Assembly (NCBI GenBank): GCA_900766785.1
Contig: CAAFWT010000002.1
Location: 1 to 9,546 of the forward strand
Length of the DNA: 9,546 bases
Reading direction: 5' to 3'
Source of the DNA: an uncultured Paraprevotella sp.
GTDB taxonomy: Bacteria > Bacteroidota > Bacteroidia > Bacteroidales > Bacteroidaceae
The notes under the pieces: model-generated
Databases searched by the model: none
What the model was told of the DNA's origin: nothing
What the model saw: the letters and a program-made list of their open reading frames with translations, nothing else
Shown: in pieces, positions 7,299-9,546 of the stretch
Layout of the letters: every line of letters starts with the position of its first letter
Position numbering within the stretch: the first letter of the stretch is position 1
Translations under genes and position numbers: made by a program

Positions 7299-7336
7299 CA
7301 TAAAGAACAACAAACTTAGACAAATAACAGATACTG

Positions 7337-9546
7337 ATGAAGAAATTGATGTTTTCGGCTATGCTCCTGTTGATGGCCATCGCCATGCATGCGCAGGGAA
7401 ATCCCTCGCTTGCCAATCAGTTTGCCATCCAGCGTATGAAGATGGAGCAGACCAACACCCCATTCAACCAGAGGATGCAGAGCCTGCGTAAGGTGAAGAA
7501 GATGCCCGACACGTCCTCTGCCACCAAGATGGCCTTTGCCCGACTGGCAGAAGGTGTGACCCTGGAAGACGTACAGGCACAAGGCGTGAAAGTGGTGCGC
7601 ACCATGGGACCGTTTGTCATCATTGCCACTACCCTCGATGATGCCGAGCGTGTGGCCTCACTCAAGCTGTTCAAGGATTTCCAGTTTGAGAAAAAGGTGC
7701 AACAGAAGATGAACTATGCCAGAAAGGCCACACATGTGGACGATGTGCATCAGGGCATAGGTCTGACACAGGCATATACCGGCAAGGGAGTGGTGTGCGG
7801 AATCGTGGATAATGGTTTCGACTTCGGACATGCCAACTTCCTGGATGCAGAAGGCAGACCACGTATCAAATACTATGAGAGCGTGGGCACCAACAGCAAT
7901 GCCACGTCAGCTGACGACTATTTCACCATAAAGTCATATAACACCCCTGAGGCCATCCAGAAGCTCACCACCGACAATACTGGCTCTTACCATGGCACAC
8001 ACACCATGGGCATCATGGCAGGAGGATACCGGGGAAACACCAAGGCCTCAATCCTGAATGAGGAAACCGACAAATTCACCACCACAATAAGTGAAAGTAC
8101 TCCCAACCCCTACTATGGCATGGCCTATGATGCCGATATCATAGCTGGCTCGGCAGTAAACATGTCGAACCTCGAGATTGCACAGGCCGTGTATGACCTG
8201 GCCCTGTATGAGGAGTATAGCAAACAGCCTCAGGTCATCAACCTCTCACTCGGTTCCAATAGCGGACCTCATGACGGAACGAGTGCCGAATGTCAGGTGT
8301 TCGACTTGCTTGCACAGCAATATGGTTCCAAAATCGTTGTCGCCTCGGGTAACGAAGGAGACATGAAACTGGCCATACACAAGCAAATTACTGCTGACGA
8401 TACGGAGATGAAGTCCTTCGTGACAGGAGCAGCTCTCGAGGACAAGGATGGCTCTTACTACATGCGCTATGGAGGAATAGAGATTTACAGCAATGACAAC
8501 AAGCCCTTCAAGAAACTGGACATAATTGTGTACAATACCGCTCGCAACCGTGTATCCAGAACCTTTTCACTCACTCCCACCGAAACAAACAAGGGTTCAG
8601 GCACCTACTACTGCTCTGCCGCCTATGTTGACTACGTGGGCGGAACAATGGACTTGACCTTTGGCAAATATTTCGATGGCTGGGTAGGATTCGGATGGAG
8701 CATCGATGAGAACAGCAACCGCGCATATGCCTTGATAGACATTGCAACCATGGACATCGAATCTAACAACGTGGACAACCAGTATATCATCGGATTCAAG
8801 GTGACAGGCGAGGAAGGACAGCGCTTTGATGCTTATGCAAGCGGAGATGCCATCTATGGAATCGACTCCTATAACGTGGAGGGCTGGGACGATGGCACAT
8901 GCAATGGAACGATAAGTGACATGGCCACAGGAAAGCACACTCTGTGTGTGGGTTCCTATACAGAAGTCAACGGATGGTCACAGCTGGACGGATACAGCTA
9001 TAGCCAACTCCAGGAGGATGGTACGCCCGTACTGGAGAAGGGCAAGGTATCATCATTCACATCCTTTGGTACGCTGGCCGACGGACGCAATCTGCCACAT
9101 GTTCTGGGACCTGGAGCCTACGTCATCTCATCCATGAACAGACATTACCTGGAGGCTGCAGGATATACCGACAGCGAGGATATACTCACAGCTGTGGCTC
9201 TCAACGATACCCGCGATCCCTACGCATGGTCGGCAGGAACATCCATGGCATGCCCCGCCGTCACAGGTATCATAGCTCTGTGGCTCGAGGCCGACCCTTC
9301 ACTCACCATGGATGACATCAAGGATATCATTGCCACCACCTCACAAAAAACGGAGAACATGACCCTGGACGATCCCGCGCAGGTGGGCTATGGCCTGATA
9401 GATGCCTATGCAGGACTCAAGGAGGTACTCCGCCGCAAGGGAACTGACGGCATATGGGGTCAGAAGGGGGATGACAGCCGACTGGTGGCCACAGCCTGTG
9501 GTGACCGTCGTGTGAACGTCTTCGTGGCTGGCGAAAAGGCCCTGGA
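7337..9546 (+). CDS. Secreted subtilisin-like serine protease (S8, CspA-like), C-terminus beyond the window
   Basis: The frame is open from the ATG at 7337 to the right edge (736 full codons, no stop), so the gene is truncated by the window only. A signal peptide covers residues 1-19 (MKKLMFS, hydrophobic core, MHA before Q20). Residues 20 to about 130 are a propeptide-like region. The S8 domain has a full catalytic set: D158 in GIVDNGFD, H219 in HGTHTMGIMAG, oxyanion N339 in ASGNEG, and S636 in GTSMACPAV. The stretch VINLSLGSNSGPHDGTS (300-316) resembles the CspA-like branch of S8. Between N339 and S636 lie 297 residues, well above a minimal subtilase, and much of 350-560 looks beta-rich, consistent with the jelly-roll insert of Csp proteases. 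After about residue 700 a new beta-rich region starts, probably leading to a C-terminal sorting domain outside the window. It is likely an active extracellular or surface protease with unknown substrate. No TAnnTTTG box is seen between the preceding terminator and the start. Confidence 0.93.
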   Translation, partial: MKKLMFSAMLLLMAIAMHAQGNPSLANQFAIQRMKMEQTNTPFNQRMQSLRKVKKMPDTSSATKMAFARLAEGVTLEDVQAQGVKVVRTMGPFVIIATTLDDAERVASLKLFKDFQFEKKVQQKMNYARKATHVDDVHQGIGLTQAYTGKGVVCGIVDNGFDFGHANFLDAEGRPRIKYYESVGTNSNATSADDYFTIKSYNTPEAIQKLTTDNTGSYHGTHTMGIMAGGYRGNTKASILNEETDKFTTTISESTPNPYYGMAYDADIIAGSAVNMSNLEIAQAVYDLALYEEYSKQPQVINLSLGSNSGPHDGTSAECQVFDLLAQQYGSKIVVASGNEGDMKLAIHKQITADDTEMKSFVTGAALEDKDGSYYMRYGGIEIYSNDNKPFKKLDIIVYNTARNRVSRTFSLTPTETNKGSGTYYCSAAYVDYVGGTMDLTFGKYFDGWVGFGWSIDENSNRAYALIDIATMDIESNNVDNQYIIGFKVTGEEGQRFDAYASGDAIYGIDSYNVEGWDDGTCNGTISDMATGKHTLCVGSYTEVNGWSQLDGYSYSQLQEDGTPVLEKGKVSSFTSFGTLADGRNLPHVLGPGAYVISSMNRHYLEAAGYTDSEDILTAVALNDTRDPYAWSAGTSMACPAVTGIIALWLEADPSLTMDDIKDIIATTSQKTENMTLDDPAQVGYGLIDAYAGLKEVLRRKGTDGIWGQKGDDSRLVATACGDRRVNVFVAGEKAL

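Noticed and set aside
7291..7491. 66-residue + strand frame at the start of the protease gene
   Set aside because: It overlaps the protease signal peptide and propeptide in another frame, begins in the terminator, and has no family features.
8597..8938. 113-residue minus-strand frame
   Set aside because: It is antisense to the protease insert region, within a continuous + strand frame that contains all S8 catalytic motifs.

Overview
The window looks like chromosomal DNA from a Bacteroidota bacterium, most likely Bacteroidales of the Prevotella/Segatella type. The grounds are a ferrous-iron transporter with FeoA and FeoB fused in one chain, TAnnTTTG-type -7 promoter boxes in front of three genes, few strong Shine-Dalgarno sites, two exported proteins whose mature end would begin with Gln, and a short C-terminal sorting-like tail of the kind common on Prevotella surface proteins. 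No rRNA, tRNA, CRISPR array, transposase or phage gene was seen. All supported genes lie on the + strand.

Layout. Bases 1-206 hold a possible tail of an upstream gene and then a well-formed promoter for a 422-residue M16B zinc peptidase (207-1475). A 105-base gap with a second -7 box leads into the iron-uptake cluster: FeoAB (1581-3962), a 64-residue FeoB-associated Cys-rich membrane protein sharing an ATGA junction with it (3959-4153), and a multi-pass acyltransferase-3 family protein whose start lies inside the Cys-rich gene (4134-5069). These three are almost certainly co-transcribed and translationally coupled.

After a 247-base regulatory gap with nested inverted repeats, a promoter and a leader hairpin comes a 623-residue secreted protein (5317-7188). 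It is built mostly from six degenerate tandem units of about 90 residues and ends in a sorting-like tail; I know no named family for it. A strong rho-independent terminator (7243-7298) follows. The window then runs into a large secreted subtilisin-like (S8) protease of the CspA-like kind (7337 to past the right edge), with all catalytic residues present and a large insertion before the catalytic Ser; its C-terminus is cut off by the window edge.

Functionally the window has a cytoplasmic peptidase, an inner-membrane Fe(II) uptake unit with an unexpected acyltransferase partner, and two surface or secreted proteins probably exported by Sec and then the type IX system. Nothing here proves a new multi-gene system. 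The least described items are the six-repeat protein, the His/Cys-rich linker in FeoAB, and the acyltransferase coupled to feo.
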